A DNA stretch of 64,000 nt from JALHMI01 sp964598535 (lineage in GTDB: Bacteria; Planctomycetota; Planctomycetia; Pirellulales; PALSA-1355): positions 61,674-125,673 of the forward strand of contig CAZRCI010000011.1 of the NCBI GenBank assembly GCA_964598535.1, read 5' to 3'. Position numbers and translations under genes: made by a program. The notes beneath the pieces are model-generated. The model saw nothing but the letters and a program-made list of their open reading frames with translations, had not been told where the DNA came from and made no database searches. Of the stretch, positions 38,190 to 46,748 are shown in pieces; position 1 is the first letter of the stretch, and each line of letters starts with the position of its first letter.

Positions 38190-38384
38190 ATGTCAAGAGG
38201 TTCCAAGGTGTTAACCGAGCAAGAAGTGTCCCGGAGTTGGGCGCGACTGTTGAAGGGCGAAAAGTCGAGCGACGTATTTGCCAAAGCCGAAGCGCTGCTC
38301 GACGAATTGCGTCCGGAGAGCCCGTTGCGTCATCGGCTCTCTTGCGAGCTGGAAGAATTGCGTGAGCTGGCCGAGCAGAGCTAG
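38190..38384 (+). CDS. Small conserved hypothetical protein
   Basis: The 64-residue product (MSRGSKVLTEQEVSRSWARLLKGEKSSDVFAK...) is mostly helical, with a Leu/Glu-rich amphipathic C-terminal half (LSCELEELRELAEQ). The start is uncertain: the GTG at 38208 (VLTEQEVS) is an alternative. It is followed by a strong hairpin. No family is recognised. Confidence 0.55.
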   Translation: MSRGSKVLTEQEVSRSWARLLKGEKSSDVFAKAEALLDELRPESPLRHRLSCELEELRELAEQS

Positions 38385-38411
38385 CTGCGCGAAAACAACC
38401 CTTGTGTAAAT

Positions 38412-38456
38412 GCAAAAGTCCTGGTGACGACTTCGGGCCATCGCCAGGACTTTTGC
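38412..38456. terminator. Bidirectional hairpin terminator
   Basis: A perfect 13-bp inverted repeat (gcaaaagtcctgg and ccaggacttttgc) flanks a 19-base loop, between the small plus-strand gene and the convergent minus-strand beta-barrel gene. The stem's own aaaa/tttt ends give a U-rich tract in both directions. Confidence 0.8.
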
Positions 38457-38489
38457 GTTTTCCGGCTTGGTGCGATCGGTCACGTATCA

Positions 38490-39869
38490 CTAACGGTTAA
38501 TCGCGACCCCGAAGCTCAGACCGTTCGCCCAGAAGATCTGGTCGGTGTTCCGCTTGATTCCAATCAGGTTGACCGCGTCGTAATCGATGCTATTGCTCGC
38601 CCGTGAGATGTTGCCCACCACGACGCCGGTGTAGCCAACGGTGATGTTGACGGCGCGGGTAACGTTATAGCCCACGTCGACCCGCAACTCACCCATTGGC
38701 GAGAAGGTCGTAGTGTATTCCTGAATATCCGAGCCGAGGCCGCGAAAGCTCGTGAGGACGTTCTGGTTGATGGTGCCCTGAGTCTGTGTCGTAATCGATC
38801 CGACGTCGGTCTTGAGCTGCAGATTCTGGAAGTTTGCCGCCGCCAGAAATCGGGCCGCGACGCTGGTGACCCATCGCTGGCGTTCACGAAACAAGCGAAA
38901 GCCAATCTGGGGGCCGATCAGGTTATTGTTGGCGCGCATGCTCCAGGTCGTTTCGTCAAAGATATTCATCGGAAACACGGCAGTCGCGGACTCTAGCTCA
39001 TAGGGACCGAAGGTTCCGCCACTATAGGCTCTGCTGTTGGGAATCATGCCATTGCCAAAAGCCCGAGCCCAGAAAGTGTCGTTGATATTAAACCACCGCA
39101 CACCATACAAGAGCTCGAAGTATGAGCCGTTGTGCAACTGGCGGGCGCGATAAAACCGTGAAATTTCGACCCCGTTGAGCTGCAAGATATTCTTCATCTG
39201 CAGTTCCGCCGGGATCGCGGGCAGATTGCCTATGTTCAAGAGAAGAAAGTCGCCGTCTGAATCCTTAATTGTAAATCGGACCGCCGCATCCGTGATGCCA
39301 TTGGGATCCGTTATGAGGAACGCGGGATTGAAATCCGTGCGATACGTACCCTGGCTGACGTGATCCAGCACGCTGACCAACCAGCCGTAGTCGTCAACGT
39401 CGGTGTAACCGAGTTCCCAGCGGTTACCCCACATGCCGTGCGCGGTGATGAACCGGTTGTCGACGCTGGGACCGTTGGGAAAGAATGAGTTGATATCGTC
39501 GTCGAATGGTGACAACGGATCATAAACGGTCTCGCTGCCGACGTACGCCTTCTCCGGCGAACCGGGCGACCAGTAAAGCCGCTCATAGCTGAAGAAGTAG
39601 CCGATATTCGGCTTCGGCCCTTTGCCATAGCTGCTGGTTTCCGCGGGGGCAAACCAGTTGAATTGGGGTTCGAAGCCCACGGGCTTGAACGGATTCAATC
39701 CGTGGTCTCTGGGCGCTGACTCGGCAAATGGCGCGCTGCCGTGCTCGTAGGTGGGATTTGGCGTTGGATATTGCACGCCTGAATGGGCGGGCTGAGCACC
39801 GGCGCTTTCTGCCAACCAGGCAAGCGCCCCCAGCGTCAACAGCCAAACTGCCATACGTCGAATGAGCAT
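38490..39869 (-). CDS. BBP7-like outer-membrane beta-barrel protein
   Basis: The protein (about 459 residues from the ATG at 39869) has a signal peptide (MLIRRMAVWLLTLGALAWLAESAGA). The body is aromatic- and Asn-rich with alternating strands, for example GNRWELGYTDVDDYGWLVSVLDHVSQG and RVDVGYNVTRAVNITVGYTGVVVGN. It ends FWANGLSFGVAINR, as outer-membrane barrels do. This matches the planctomycete BBP7 family, whose function is not established. The frame is open upstream to 40064, but that part covers a terminator-like hairpin and is probably leader. Confidence 0.85.
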   Translation of the reverse strand: MLIRRMAVWLLTLGALAWLAESAGAQPAHSGVQYPTPNPTYEHGSAPFAESAPRDHGLNPFKPVGFEPQFNWFAPAETSSYGKGPKPNIGYFFSYERLYWSPGSPEKAYVGSETVYDPLSPFDDDINSFFPNGPSVDNRFITAHGMWGNRWELGYTDVDDYGWLVSVLDHVSQGTYRTDFNPAFLITDPNGITDAAVRFTIKDSDGDFLLLNIGNLPAIPAELQMKNILQLNGVEISRFYRARQLHNGSYFELLYGVRWFNINDTFWARAFGNGMIPNSRAYSGGTFGPYELESATAVFPMNIFDETTWSMRANNNLIGPQIGFRLFRERQRWVTSVAARFLAAANFQNLQLKTDVGSITTQTQGTINQNVLTSFRGLGSDIQEYTTTFSPMGELRVDVGYNVTRAVNITVGYTGVVVGNISRASNSIDYDAVNLIGIKRNTDQIFWANGLSFGVAINR

Positions 39870-40348
39870 AGTTCGAATCCACCTTGGCTCGCACTTGAAT
39901 TGCCGCGCGGTCAACTCCCACACACCGAGAACCCGCGCTTTGGGTGTGACGGATATATCGGACATGCCTGGCGCGCCAATTAAGTAAGAGTGGCAAACTC
40001 TACCGAAAAAATCGGTCGTAAGGACCGAATTGACACAAAACCAGGAAGTCTGGAGAGAATACAAATACTAGATGTGACATCGGCGCCGGCCGCCGCAGCT
40101 AGCAAATGCCCCAGTATGGGGATGAGCCGGTATCGACTGACAGCACGAAGCGCCTCTGAAATGCACGGAATTATCAAAAAACCAGTGAGAGGTCGAGCGT
40201 ATTCCGTTGGCTCTCTGGCGGCCCGGCCCGATTTGTCGGCCTAATTCGTCAGGTCTATACTTGCGTTTGCCGTGCGCATATACCCGTAGGACGCGGCCGC
40301 GACGCGGCCTCCCTGGATTCCGAATCTCTCGTCTGGAGGCTGTAAGCC
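39870..40348. other. Divergent intergenic region with hairpin
   Basis: About 480 bases separate the BBP7-like gene and the TraB-like gene, which are divergent. It holds the terminator-like hairpin at 40004-40028, a short palindrome gatgtgacatc near 40072, and the GGAGG site of the plus-strand gene. No other gene was recognised. Confidence 0.5.
40004..40028 (-). terminator. Terminator-like hairpin in the leader of the BBP7-like gene
   Basis: Read on the minus strand, the stem tcggtc-cttac-gaccga is followed by tttttt. This is a short intrinsic terminator shape, located about 135 bases upstream of the gene's start codon. It may be an attenuator or may end an upstream transcript. Confidence 0.5.
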
Positions 40349-41290
40349 ATGAAGCGACACCACCCCCTATTGCTGCTGGCATTGGTCGGAATTCTCGTGG
40401 CGTTACGAAGTCCCGCGGCCTGGTCCGGCGAGGATGCCGACAAACCGGAATCGCGGCCCAAATATATTCGTATCTCCAGAGATGCCGACGAACAGCCGCT
40501 AGCACTCCAAACCGCCGTCGTCGAGTTCACGCCCGTCGATCCTGCTCAAGGAGACCTCCGGGTGGATTTGGTGGGAGCGGTGCATGTGGGAGAAAAGAGC
40601 TACTACCAGGCCCTGAACGAGACCTTTGCAGGCTACGATGTCGTGCTTTATGAACTTGTTGCCCCCGAGGGAACGCGTGTCCCCAAGGGAGGGCGTTCCA
40701 GCAGCCACCCGGTCGCCCTCTTGCAAGGCGGCCTCCAGGGCATGCTGGGGCTGGAACACCAACTGGAACAGGTGGACTACACCAAGCCCAACCTGCTGCA
40801 TGCCGATATGTCGCCCGACGAATTCGCACAATCTATGAAAGACCGCAACGAAAGCTTCCTGGGCATGTTTGCCCGCATGTGGGGCCAAGCCATCGCGCAA
40901 CAGAGCACGGCCAAGAATCGCACCTCGGACGTCGATGTGCTAGCAGCGTTCTTCAGCCCCAATCGATCGGAGGCCATGAAACGTATCATGGCCGAGCAGT
41001 TCGAAAGCGTGGAGGGGGTGATGGAAGCGCTCGAAGGCAAAGACGGCTCGACCATCATCACCGAGCGGAACAAAGTCGCGTTGAAAAAACTCGCTGAACA
41101 GATTGCTGCCGGCAAAAAAAAGATCGCGATTTTCTACGGAGCTGGGCATTTAGGCGACCTGGAAAAGTGCCTGCTCAGTGACGAATTCGGCCTCAAACGC
41201 TCGGGCGAACGCTGGCTGGACGCTTGGAATCTCTCGAAATCGCCAGAGCCTGTCGCGCCTGCTTCCCCGGCTGAAAAAAAGGCCGCCTGA
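40349..41290 (+). CDS. TraB/GumN (Tiki-like) family secreted protein
   Basis: The 313-residue protein has a signal peptide (about residues 1-28, LLLLALVGILVALRSPAAWSG). It shows the two GxxH motifs of the TraB/PrgY/Tiki superfamily: VGAVHVGEKSYYQAL near the start and FYGAGHLGDLEKCL near the end. In the animal Tiki proteins these residues bind metal in a protease. The protein is therefore a possible envelope metalloprotease, though bacterial members are mostly uncharacterised. GGAGG lies 10 nt upstream of the ATG. It is monocistronic or shares a transcript with the sugar isomerase gene 195 bp downstream. Confidence 0.82.
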   Translation: MKRHHPLLLLALVGILVALRSPAAWSGEDADKPESRPKYIRISRDADEQPLALQTAVVEFTPVDPAQGDLRVDLVGAVHVGEKSYYQALNETFAGYDVVLYELVAPEGTRVPKGGRSSSHPVALLQGGLQGMLGLEHQLEQVDYTKPNLLHADMSPDEFAQSMKDRNESFLGMFARMWGQAIAQQSTAKNRTSDVDVLAAFFSPNRSEAMKRIMAEQFESVEGVMEALEGKDGSTIITERNKVALKKLAEQIAAGKKKIAIFYGAGHLGDLEKCLLSDEFGLKRSGERWLDAWNLSKSPEPVAPASPAEKKAA

Positions 41291-41485
41291 TATTCTGGGC
41301 AGCCCACCGCCGTCGAACGACATTACATCTGCTAATGCCACGGCCTTCTCGTATCGCGCGGCTCCGCGCATTGCCGGACGTATCGCTTTACACCTCCACG
41401 ATGATGACGCATACTATCGAGCCGCCCGCCGCGACGATGTGCCTCCAGTCGGCGCGGCCGAAGTCTTTCTGAGTGCAGGTGTGCA

Positions 41486-42295
41486 ATGGCAGGCCTCTCG
41501 GTCAACGAGATAACAACTTATCGCTGGACCTTCGAAGAAGACGTCGCCCGCTATCGTGCGGCCGGCATCGAAGCAATCGGAGTGTGGCGACAAAAACTGG
41601 CCGACTTTGGCGAGCAGCGCGGCGTGCAATTGCTGCAAGAGTCCGGCCTGAGAGTCTCCAACCTGCTCTGGGCGGGCGGTTTTACCGGCAGCAACGGTCA
41701 CAGCTACGAAGAAAGCATCGAAGATGCTCGCGAGGCCATTCGCGTTGCCGGCGCGCTCCGGGCCGATTGCCTGGTCGTCTATAGCGGGAGCCGAAACGGC
41801 CATACTCAAAACCATGCGCGGCGGTTGTTTGCCACAGCGCTCCGCGAACTGCTCGACGACTGCGAGCGGCATGACGTCGTCATGGCTGTCGAACCGATGC
41901 ATCCCGGCTGTGCGGGAGAATGGACGATCCTGACGGACCTGGACGAATCTCTGGCCTTGGTTGATGGGCTCGGGCACCCGCGAATCAAACTGGCGTTCGA
42001 CACCTACCATTGGGGACACGACCCCACGGTGCTGGAACGTTTGCCCGAGCTTGCGCCGCACATCGCCGTCGTTCATGTGGGAGACGGCATGGCGCCCCCA
42101 GACCGCGAGCAAAATCGTTGCTGTCTGGGCGAAGGGCAAATCCCCTGGGCCGAGATCGTCCGCGGCTTGGATCGAGCCGGCTATCGGGGCCATTATGACG
42201 TCGAGCTAATCGGCGAGGCGGTCGAACATCGCGACTACTGCGAATTGCTCCAACGGTCGAAACGTGCGTTCCACCGGCTGCTGGCCTCTTGCTAG
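41486..42295 (+). CDS. Sugar phosphate isomerase/epimerase family protein (TIM barrel)
   Basis: The 269-residue protein has TIM-barrel isomerase blocks: VSNLLWAGGFTGSNGHSYEESIEDAREAI, DVVMAVEPMHP (Glu metal ligand), KLAFDTYHWGHDP, HIAVVHVGDGMAPPDREQNRC, LGEGQIPWAEIVRGL and YRGHYDVELIGEAVEHRDY. The pattern resembles xylose isomerase-like and hydroxypyruvate isomerase-type enzymes. The substrate is unknown. It is convergent with sthA, 67 bp away. A second member of the family lies at 12978-13826 in the window. Confidence 0.88.
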   Translation: MAGLSVNEITTYRWTFEEDVARYRAAGIEAIGVWRQKLADFGEQRGVQLLQESGLRVSNLLWAGGFTGSNGHSYEESIEDAREAIRVAGALRADCLVVYSGSRNGHTQNHARRLFATALRELLDDCERHDVVMAVEPMHPGCAGEWTILTDLDESLALVDGLGHPRIKLAFDTYHWGHDPTVLERLPELAPHIAVVHVGDGMAPPDREQNRCCLGEGQIPWAEIVRGLDRAGYRGHYDVELIGEAVEHRDYCELLQRSKRAFHRLLASC

Positions 42296-42362
42296 CAGGT
42301 CCGAGTGGAGGCCCACTCCCCACGGGGGCCGCAAGATTGGCGGCTCTCTCGAAGCCAATCCG

Positions 42363-43757
42363 TTAGCACAAGCGGTTCATGCCGTTCAAAGCCGCCACGC
42401 GATAAGCCTCGGCCATTGTCGGATAGTTGAACGTCGTGTTGGTAAAGTATTCGATCGTATTGTGCGGCGCCGGCTGGGCCATGATCGCCTGGCCAATGTG
42501 CACGATCTCGGCCGAGTTCTGACCGAAGCAATGAATGCCCAATAGCGCCAGGCTTTCGCGGTGAAAGAGCAGCTTCAACATGCCCACGGTCGAGCCGGTT
42601 ATCTGCGCCCGGGCCAGGTGCTTGAATTGCGCCTTTCCGACTTCATAGGGCACGCGTTCCTCGGTGAGTTGCTGCTCGTTCTTGCCGAGTGACGAAATCT
42701 CGGGGCTCGTATAGATACCCGTGGGGATGTTTTCCACCAGATAGTGATTCACGTCGCCACAATAATGGCTGGCCGCGAAACGCCCCTGGTCGTAAGAGGC
42801 GCTCGCCAGCGAAGGATACCCCACCACGTCGCCCACGGCATAAATATGCGGCTGAGCGGTTTGGTAGTGTTCGTTGACGTCGATCTGTCCGCGATGGTTT
42901 GGTTTGATACCAATCGCGTCGAGATTAAGCTGCTCGGTATTACCGCTACGTCCGTTCGCCCAGAGGAGGATCTCGGAACGGACCTTCTTGCCGCTCTTCA
43001 AATGCAAGATCACGCCCTCGGCGGTGCCTTCGACCCTTTCGTATTCCTCGCTATGCAAAATCCGTACACCGTTTTCCGATAGGTGATAACTCAGAGCCGA
43101 GACAATCTCATCGTCGAGAAACGAGAGCAGGCGATCGCGCGTATTGATCAACGTCACTCGGGCCTGCATGTTCCGCCACATCGAGGCATACTCGCAGCCG
43201 ACCACTCCGGCGCCGTAAATCGCGATGCTGCCCGGCGTGCGATTCAGCGAGAGCAACGTATCACTGTCGAAAATATTCGGATGCGAGAAGTCGACGTCCG
43301 CGGGGCGATAGGGACGCGAGCCGGTGGCGATCACAAACGCCTTGGCCGAGACTCGCTTCACAATGCTTCCCGGATGCATCACTTCGATCGTATGCGGATC
43401 GAGAAACCTCGCCTCGCCTGGAATCAGGTCGACGTCGTTGCGAACATAAAAACCCTCGCGCAGATCGACCTGCTTGGCAATCACGGTATTCGCCGTGGCC
43501 AAGAGTTCAGGAAAGTTGAATCGCGACGTCGCTTCCAGCCGCGCGCCAATGCGAATGTTGTGGCACAGATTCGCGTGATAGATCGCCTGACGCAACGCCT
43601 TGCTGGGAATCGTGGCCCAGTGCGTACATCCCCCGCCGACGGACTTGAACCGTTCGATGGCGGCCACGCGAAGTCCATTTTTGGCGGCTCGCATGGCGGC
43701 GCCCTCGCCGCCAGGACCGGTGCCAATCACGACAAAATCATACTGCTGCGTTTCCAC
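42363..43757 (-). CDS. sthA: Soluble pyridine nucleotide transhydrogenase (Si-specific)
   Basis: The 464-residue flavoprotein exchanges reducing equivalents between NADPH and NAD+. It has the FAD motif VVIGTGPGGEGAAMRAAK and the site GGGCTHWATIPSKALRQA, which has a single Cys as in E. coli SthA rather than the CxxxxC of lipoamide dehydrogenases. The NAD motif is IAIYGAGVVGCEYASM and the dimer interface HCFGQNSAEIVHIG. The start is the GTG at 43757, which has GAGGAG about 8 nt upstream; the frame also opens at a TTG at 43793. Length matches E. coli SthA (466). Confidence 0.95.
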   Translation of the reverse strand: METQQYDFVVIGTGPGGEGAAMRAAKNGLRVAAIERFKSVGGGCTHWATIPSKALRQAIYHANLCHNIRIGARLEATSRFNFPELLATANTVIAKQVDLREGFYVRNDVDLIPGEARFLDPHTIEVMHPGSIVKRVSAKAFVIATGSRPYRPADVDFSHPNIFDSDTLLSLNRTPGSIAIYGAGVVGCEYASMWRNMQARVTLINTRDRLLSFLDDEIVSALSYHLSENGVRILHSEEYERVEGTAEGVILHLKSGKKVRSEILLWANGRSGNTEQLNLDAIGIKPNHRGQIDVNEHYQTAQPHIYAVGDVVGYPSLASASYDQGRFAASHYCGDVNHYLVENIPTGIYTSPEISSLGKNEQQLTEERVPYEVGKAQFKHLARAQITGSTVGMLKLLFHRESLALLGIHCFGQNSAEIVHIGQAIMAQPAPHNTIEYFTNTTFNYPTMAEAYRVAALNGMNRLC

Positions 43758-43907
43758 GTTCGTTCGATCTCCTCGGAGAATAACGGGCGGCAAACGCTCC
43801 TACCGCCCGACGCAGCGTTTTCCGAAGGCCGGCCCCGGCTCTAACGGCACGGCGCTTCGGCCGATCCTGCCAGATCGCTACCTAGCAAAAGAGTAGGGCG
43901 CTCCTGA

Positions 43908-45341
43908 TCATTTTGCGCTCTGCCTGCCCGGGATCAACTCCAAACAGGCCAGGCGATCGACCCCACGCACGTAGAGGAGGCCGTCGGCAAGGATCGGAGC
44001 GGCCCAGGCCGGGTAACGCAGCAACTTGGAAGGCCGGAACCCAAACGGATTCGGCTCCGTCGGCGGACGATCTTCGAGCACGGCCTCGGCCACCAAATCA
44101 TACTTGCGAGGATCTGCCTTGATGAGCCTGAGCGTGCCGTCCTCGGACTGGCAAACAAAGTGTCCGTCGGCATACAACAACGACGCCCGTGTCAACCCGG
44201 GTTCGCTCCACTGAACTTCTCCCGTGGCGAAGTCGACGCAGCGCAGCTCGGCGTTCTCCGTATGCCGGCCGCTCGAAGCATAGACGTACCCCTCGTGATG
44301 GACGGGCGTATTCCAATGGGTCTGCAACGCCTTCTCGCGACGGCGGCTCTCATCCGACCAAATTTTCTTCGGAGCGCGCCCCGCGGCGACCTCGAGCAAA
44401 ACGCCCCCCGGCCCATAGGTCTCGGAAATCAACACCCGACTACCAACCACCACCGGCGTGCTGGCGTTGACGCTTTCCAGAATCTTCGCCCGCCAAGGAA
44501 AGTGAAAATCGATCTTGCCACTCGCTGGCTCGAAGGCCAACAGTCCTGCTCGGGCAAACGCAAAGCACCACCGGCGGCCGTCGATCGTCGCCAGCCGTGG
44601 CACCGCGTAGCTTGCCAGGTCGTCGCCGATCTTATATCGCACCGTGCCAGTCCGCTTGTCGAACGCCACGATGCAGGAACCGTTCGACTCGACCAGGTCC
44701 AGACGGCCCGGTGGCAGGTTCTTGCTGTCGGGAGGACTTCCACCGACTTGCACGATCAGGAGATCGTTCTCCACCACGGGCGAACTGCCAACGCCGAAGA
44801 AGTTCTGCACGACGCCAAATTCCGCCGCCGTGTCGACGCTCCAGACCACCGTGCCCGTCGCCGCTTCCAGGCAATGCAACATGCCCTCGGCGCCAAAGAT
44901 GTAGACGCGCCCCTCGGCGACTACGGGCGAGCAGCGAGGGCCATTGTCATACCCGTAGAGATCCTCGAAGTCGGTCGGATACTTGAACTCCCACAGCGGC
45001 TTTCCCGTCCGGGCCTCCACGGCTCGCAGCCGGGCTTCATCGTCTGCGCGGTCGAACTGAAAGAGCCGCCCGGCGGCAACTGTCGGGGCGCCATAGCCGG
45101 TCCCCAACTCCAGTTTCCAAACCAGCGGCGGTCCCGCGGCCGGCCACCGGGTAAGAATGCCCGTCTCTGTCGACTTACTGTCATAGGTCGGGCCCAAAAA
45201 TGCCGGCCAGTCGGCCGCAAAGGCGTTTGCGCTCGTAAGCAGCAAAATTCCCAGCCCCGTCAGCACAAGACGATTTGCGACCGCATTCCCTTGTCGCTTC
45301 CCGCGGGCTACGATTTGTACAGGATTCACCATGACTTTCAT
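43908..45341 (-). CDS. Secreted PQQ-like beta-propeller protein
   Basis: The 477-residue protein carries a signal peptide after an extended N-region (ANRLVLTGLGILLLTSANAFAADWP). The body has PQQ/quinoprotein-type blades: LRAVEARTGKPLWEFKYP, LHCLEAATGTVVWSVD, IVAFDKRTGTVRYKIG and LRCVDFATGEVQWSEP. The Cys and Glu/Asp residues of true PQQ dehydrogenases are not evident, so an enzyme activity cannot be claimed. Such proteins are very common in planctomycetes. The start ATG lies just 21 bp from the divergent arfB start. Confidence 0.88.
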   Translation of the reverse strand: MKVMVNPVQIVARGKRQGNAVANRLVLTGLGILLLTSANAFAADWPAFLGPTYDSKSTETGILTRWPAAGPPLVWKLELGTGYGAPTVAAGRLFQFDRADDEARLRAVEARTGKPLWEFKYPTDFEDLYGYDNGPRCSPVVAEGRVYIFGAEGMLHCLEAATGTVVWSVDTAAEFGVVQNFFGVGSSPVVENDLLIVQVGGSPPDSKNLPPGRLDLVESNGSCIVAFDKRTGTVRYKIGDDLASYAVPRLATIDGRRWCFAFARAGLLAFEPASGKIDFHFPWRAKILESVNASTPVVVGSRVLISETYGPGGVLLEVAAGRAPKKIWSDESRRREKALQTHWNTPVHHEGYVYASSGRHTENAELRCVDFATGEVQWSEPGLTRASLLYADGHFVCQSEDGTLRLIKADPRKYDLVAEAVLEDRPPTEPNPFGFRPSKLLRYPAWAAPILADGLLYVRGVDRLACLELIPGRQSAK

Positions 45342-45362
45342 GACGTTAGTCTCCGTCGTCCA

Positions 45363-45782
45363 ATGCTGGTCGTCAATTCACGAATTCGCATTCCCGACTC
45401 CGAACTCGAATGGAGCTTCGTGCGCAGTTCCGGGCCCGGCGGGCAAAACGTGAACAAAGTGAGCAGCAAAGCCGTGCTCCGCTGGCGGGCCGCGGCTAGC
45501 AGCGCGATGCCCGACGACATCCGGCTTCGATTCTTCGAGCACTACGGCAACCGCCTCACGACCGATGGCGACCTCGTCGTCAGCAGCCAGCGCTATCGCG
45601 ACCAAGGACGAAACATCGACGACGTCAAGCAAAAGCTGATCGCGATGCTCGCCGGCGTGACCGTCGCGCCCAAAAAGCGTAAGCCGACGAAGCCTTCTCG
45701 GACCTCGGTGGCCAAGCGGCGCGAGGCCAAGCAAGCCGCCTCCAACAAGAAACGGCTGCGCCGCCGCGTCGGGGACGAGTAA
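45363..45782 (+). CDS. arfB: Alternative ribosome-rescue factor ArfB (YaeJ)
   Basis: The 139-residue protein hydrolyses peptidyl-tRNA on stalled ribosomes. The GGQ motif is at residues 26-28 (SSGPGGQNVNKVSSKAVLRW), in the class-I release-factor catalytic domain. The Lys/Arg-rich C-terminal tail (KKRKPTKPSRTSVAKRREAK...KKRLRRR) is the part that enters the empty mRNA channel. It begins 21 bp from the divergent PQQ-propeller gene and has no Shine-Dalgarno sequence, so it may be leaderless or transcribed from inside the neighbour. The frame is open upstream for 1.2 kb as an antisense shadow of that neighbour. Confidence 0.93.
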   Translation: MLVVNSRIRIPDSELEWSFVRSSGPGGQNVNKVSSKAVLRWRAAASSAMPDDIRLRFFEHYGNRLTTDGDLVVSSQRYRDQGRNIDDVKQKLIAMLAGVTVAPKKRKPTKPSRTSVAKRREAKQAASNKKRLRRRVGDE

Positions 45783-46068
45783 CGGCGTCTCTCGCCACGT
45801 CCCCCCGGCTGATAGCACGGGACAGCGTCAAGATTCAGGATTGCCGGTTACACAAAGCTCGCGGGCCTGCCGAGCGAAACGTGAACGAATCGCAATCATT
45901 GCGAGGAAAGTTCCGGTCGGACCGCATCCGATGACTATGCAGAGGAACGTGAATACCCGCCAGATACCTTCCCCCGCCTCGCCGACCGCTACATCCTCTC
46001 CTCGGCTAGCGTCGCCTCGCCTGCTTCGCCCTCCGGCTAATATTTTTCCAGATTGGGAGCGATTCACC

Positions 46069-46620
46069 ATGAAAGGCTTCGCCGTTTGTTGCCTTGTTGT
46101 TTTGTCGTGTCGCGTTGCCTCGGCTCAGTGCTGCGACCACTGCGGTTGCCAGTCGAACTGCTACAAGGTGTGCCGGCCGGTGTGCGAGATCAAGAAGGTT
46201 CCCAAGGTGACCTACGACTGCGAATGCGAAGACTTCTGCGTTCCGGGCAAGAGCTGCCACACGATCGAATGCGACGAATGCGGCAATAAAAAGCACGTCT
46301 ACACGCCGACCTGCGGCGTGGTTCGCACGCGCAAGAAACTCGTCAAACACGAAACAACCGAGGAGAAGGTAACCTACAAGTGGGTTGTGGAAACCGTCTG
46401 CTGCGGCTGCCGTCAGCGCTGCGCGGATGCCGAACAGGCCGGCAAGCCGCTCGCTCCCTCCGCGACGGCCAAATACGTCGCGGGCCCCGACGCGATCCAA
46501 GTGAATTATCTACAGCCCACGTCCACGCCCGTTTCTCTGAGCGCCGACGGCGGCCAGCAAGAGTCTCAAGGTCGCTCAAAATTCCGCCTCGATCGCATCT
46601 TCAAATCGCTTCGCGATTAA
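46069..46620 (+). CDS. Secreted cysteine-rich hypothetical protein
   Basis: The 183-residue protein has a short signal peptide (MKGFAVCCLVVLSCRVASA). Its first 120 residues contain about twenty cysteines in pairs and triads: QCCDHCGCQSNCYKVCRPVC, YDCECEDFCVPGKSCHTIECDECG and CCGCRQRC. Two short tracts (KVPKVTYDCECEDF and EEKVTYKWVVETVC) look like internal repeats. The C-terminal 60 residues are Cys-free and end in a basic helix. GGGAG lies upstream of the ATG. It may be a disulfide-rich or metal-binding envelope protein; no known family is recognised, but similar proteins occur in planctomycetes. Confidence 0.8.
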   Translation: MKGFAVCCLVVLSCRVASAQCCDHCGCQSNCYKVCRPVCEIKKVPKVTYDCECEDFCVPGKSCHTIECDECGNKKHVYTPTCGVVRTRKKLVKHETTEEKVTYKWVVETVCCGCRQRCADAEQAGKPLAPSATAKYVAGPDAIQVNYLQPTSTPVSLSADGGQQESQGRSKFRLDRIFKSLRD

Positions 46621-46692
46621 ACGGTCGATCGATCGCCTTGGAGCATACGGCTAGAGGTGCCCTGGCCGGTGGCCTCCGGTAATCATCGCGGA

Positions 46693-46698
46693 TATAAT
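46693..46698 (+). promoter_or_regulatory. Candidate -10 element (TATAAT)
   Basis: TATAAT sits about 50 bases upstream of the UVR-motif gene at 46749. No consensus -35 was found. Confidence 0.4.
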
Positions 46699-46748
46699 GC
46701 GAAGTGTCCCAACTACTCCGCTAGCTTTCGCGATCTAAATTTGAGTCA

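Noticed and set aside
39860..39885. tRNA-like T-arm sequence (gttcgaatccacc)
   Set aside because: No matching acceptor, D or anticodon stems around it; it lies in the leader of the BBP7-like gene.
44160..45362. A 401-codon plus-strand open stretch in frame with arfB
   Set aside because: It is the antisense of the PQQ-propeller gene; GC-rich genes often give long open antisense frames and it lacks protein-like composition.
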